Origin: Tissierella pigra
GTDB lineage: Bacteria; Bacillota; Clostridia; Tissierellales; Tissierellaceae
Assembly: GCF_009695605.1 (NCBI RefSeq)
Contig: NZ_VUNQ01000023.1
Coordinates: forward strand, 1 to 58,221
Length of the DNA stretch: 58,221 bases
Direction of reading: 5' to 3'
Part shown: piece by piece, positions 57,997-58,221 of the stretch
Position numbering within the stretch: position 1 is the first letter of the stretch
Layout of the letters: each line of letters opens with the position of its first letter
Translations under genes and position numbers: made by a program
The notes under the pieces: model-generated
Seen by the model: only the letters and a program-made list of their open reading frames with translations
Told to the model about the DNA's origin: nothing
The model's database searches: none

Positions 57997-58221
57997 AATA
58001 TTATTCGTGAAAATTCATTAAAGGTATTACAAGGGGGGGTAAGTTTGCATCAATACTAGTTGTGGTTATTATCGGTCTTAAATAGCTATATAAAAGAGAA
58101 TGTAAATAACTTTGTGCTTTAGAGATAACTACTCATCTCTAATCTGACAAGAAATATTAAACTGGATAAAACTTACAATTAAATATCTTGATTATATCTT
58201 TGCCAAGGTTATTTTAATTTA
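57997..58221. other. Right-edge region without a supported gene
   Basis: About 225 bp. A short hydrophobic reading (GKFASILVVVIIGLK then TAG) follows a GGGGGGG at 58033-58039, but no start codon fits, so it may be a gene remnant. An 8-bp hairpin (TTAGAGAT/ATCTCTAA, 58119-58142) is also present. Nothing else was recognised. Confidence 0.4.

Noticed and set aside
58033-58107. FeoB-associated-like small membrane protein
   Set aside because: Only about 15 hydrophobic codons with no start codon and two stops; too short to support.
1-58221. CRISPR arrays, tRNA or rRNA genes
   Set aside because: No regularly spaced repeats, cloverleaf-like or rRNA sequences were recognised on reading both strands.

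Overview
The window is A+T-rich, with strong Shine-Dalgarno sequences, occasional GTG/TTG starts, gram-positive lipoproteins, an LPxTG surface adhesin and a PucR-type regulator. Together with HypA/HypB, chemoreceptors and an oxygen-independent ureide pathway, this suggests a motile anaerobic Firmicute of the Clostridia/Tissierellia type. No marker gene fixes the species. No tRNA, rRNA, CRISPR array or intact insertion sequence was seen.

Region 1 (1-16.7 kb) is a nitrogen-heterocycle/ureide catabolism region. After the edge of a leftward gene and a WrbA flavodoxin come a small cupin and a class V aminotransferase resembling ureidoglycine/alanine-glyoxylate aminotransferases, an AEC-family carrier and a PucR regulator. 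Then follows an eight-gene run: a cyanurate/barbiturate-type ring-opening amidohydrolase, a cytosine-deaminase-like hydrolase, two permeases, the three subunits of oxamate carbamoyltransferase (AllH, AllF, AllG) and carbamate kinase. An M20D amidohydrolase follows. The logic is ring deamination and opening to a ureido acid, phosphorolytic carbamoyl transfer to carbamoyl phosphate, and ATP formation.

Region 2 (16.7-26.7 kb) holds a transposase-like protein with a degenerate catalytic triad coupled to an FAD amine oxidase, a leftward multi-pass membrane protein, and a hypB - large Fe-S/FAD oxidoreductase - hypA - ECF S-component - methyltransferase operon. Two leftward genes of less clear role follow (a membrane-anchored protein and a flavin reductase).

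Region 3 (26.8-35.4 kb) carries two chemoreceptors, one of them interrupted by an in-frame amber codon, a CheV coupling protein between them, and a SWIM/SNF2 helicase.

Region 4 (35.4-57.9 kb) looks like one surface programme. It has an exopolysaccharide operon (a UDP-sugar-dehydrogenase/deacetylase chimera, a PilZ-glycosyltransferase, a deacetylase-like protein, a GH18 lipoprotein), a rhodanese lipoprotein, a dual-kinase hybrid sensor with a SARP-type response regulator, and a chemoreceptor plus GGDEF diguanylate cyclase pair. It ends with a giant sortase-anchored adhesin whose signal peptide is separated from its body by a frameshift at a GGGG run. The exopolysaccharide operon and the chemoreceptor/cyclase operon share the same promoter architecture: two TGTTCAG boxes 11 bp apart, each pair 10 bp upstream of a -10 box. 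This fits a binding site for the neighbouring winged-helix response regulator, and the cyclase product could in turn act on the PilZ glycosyltransferase. A family of CTAGG-stem terminators recurs through the window.
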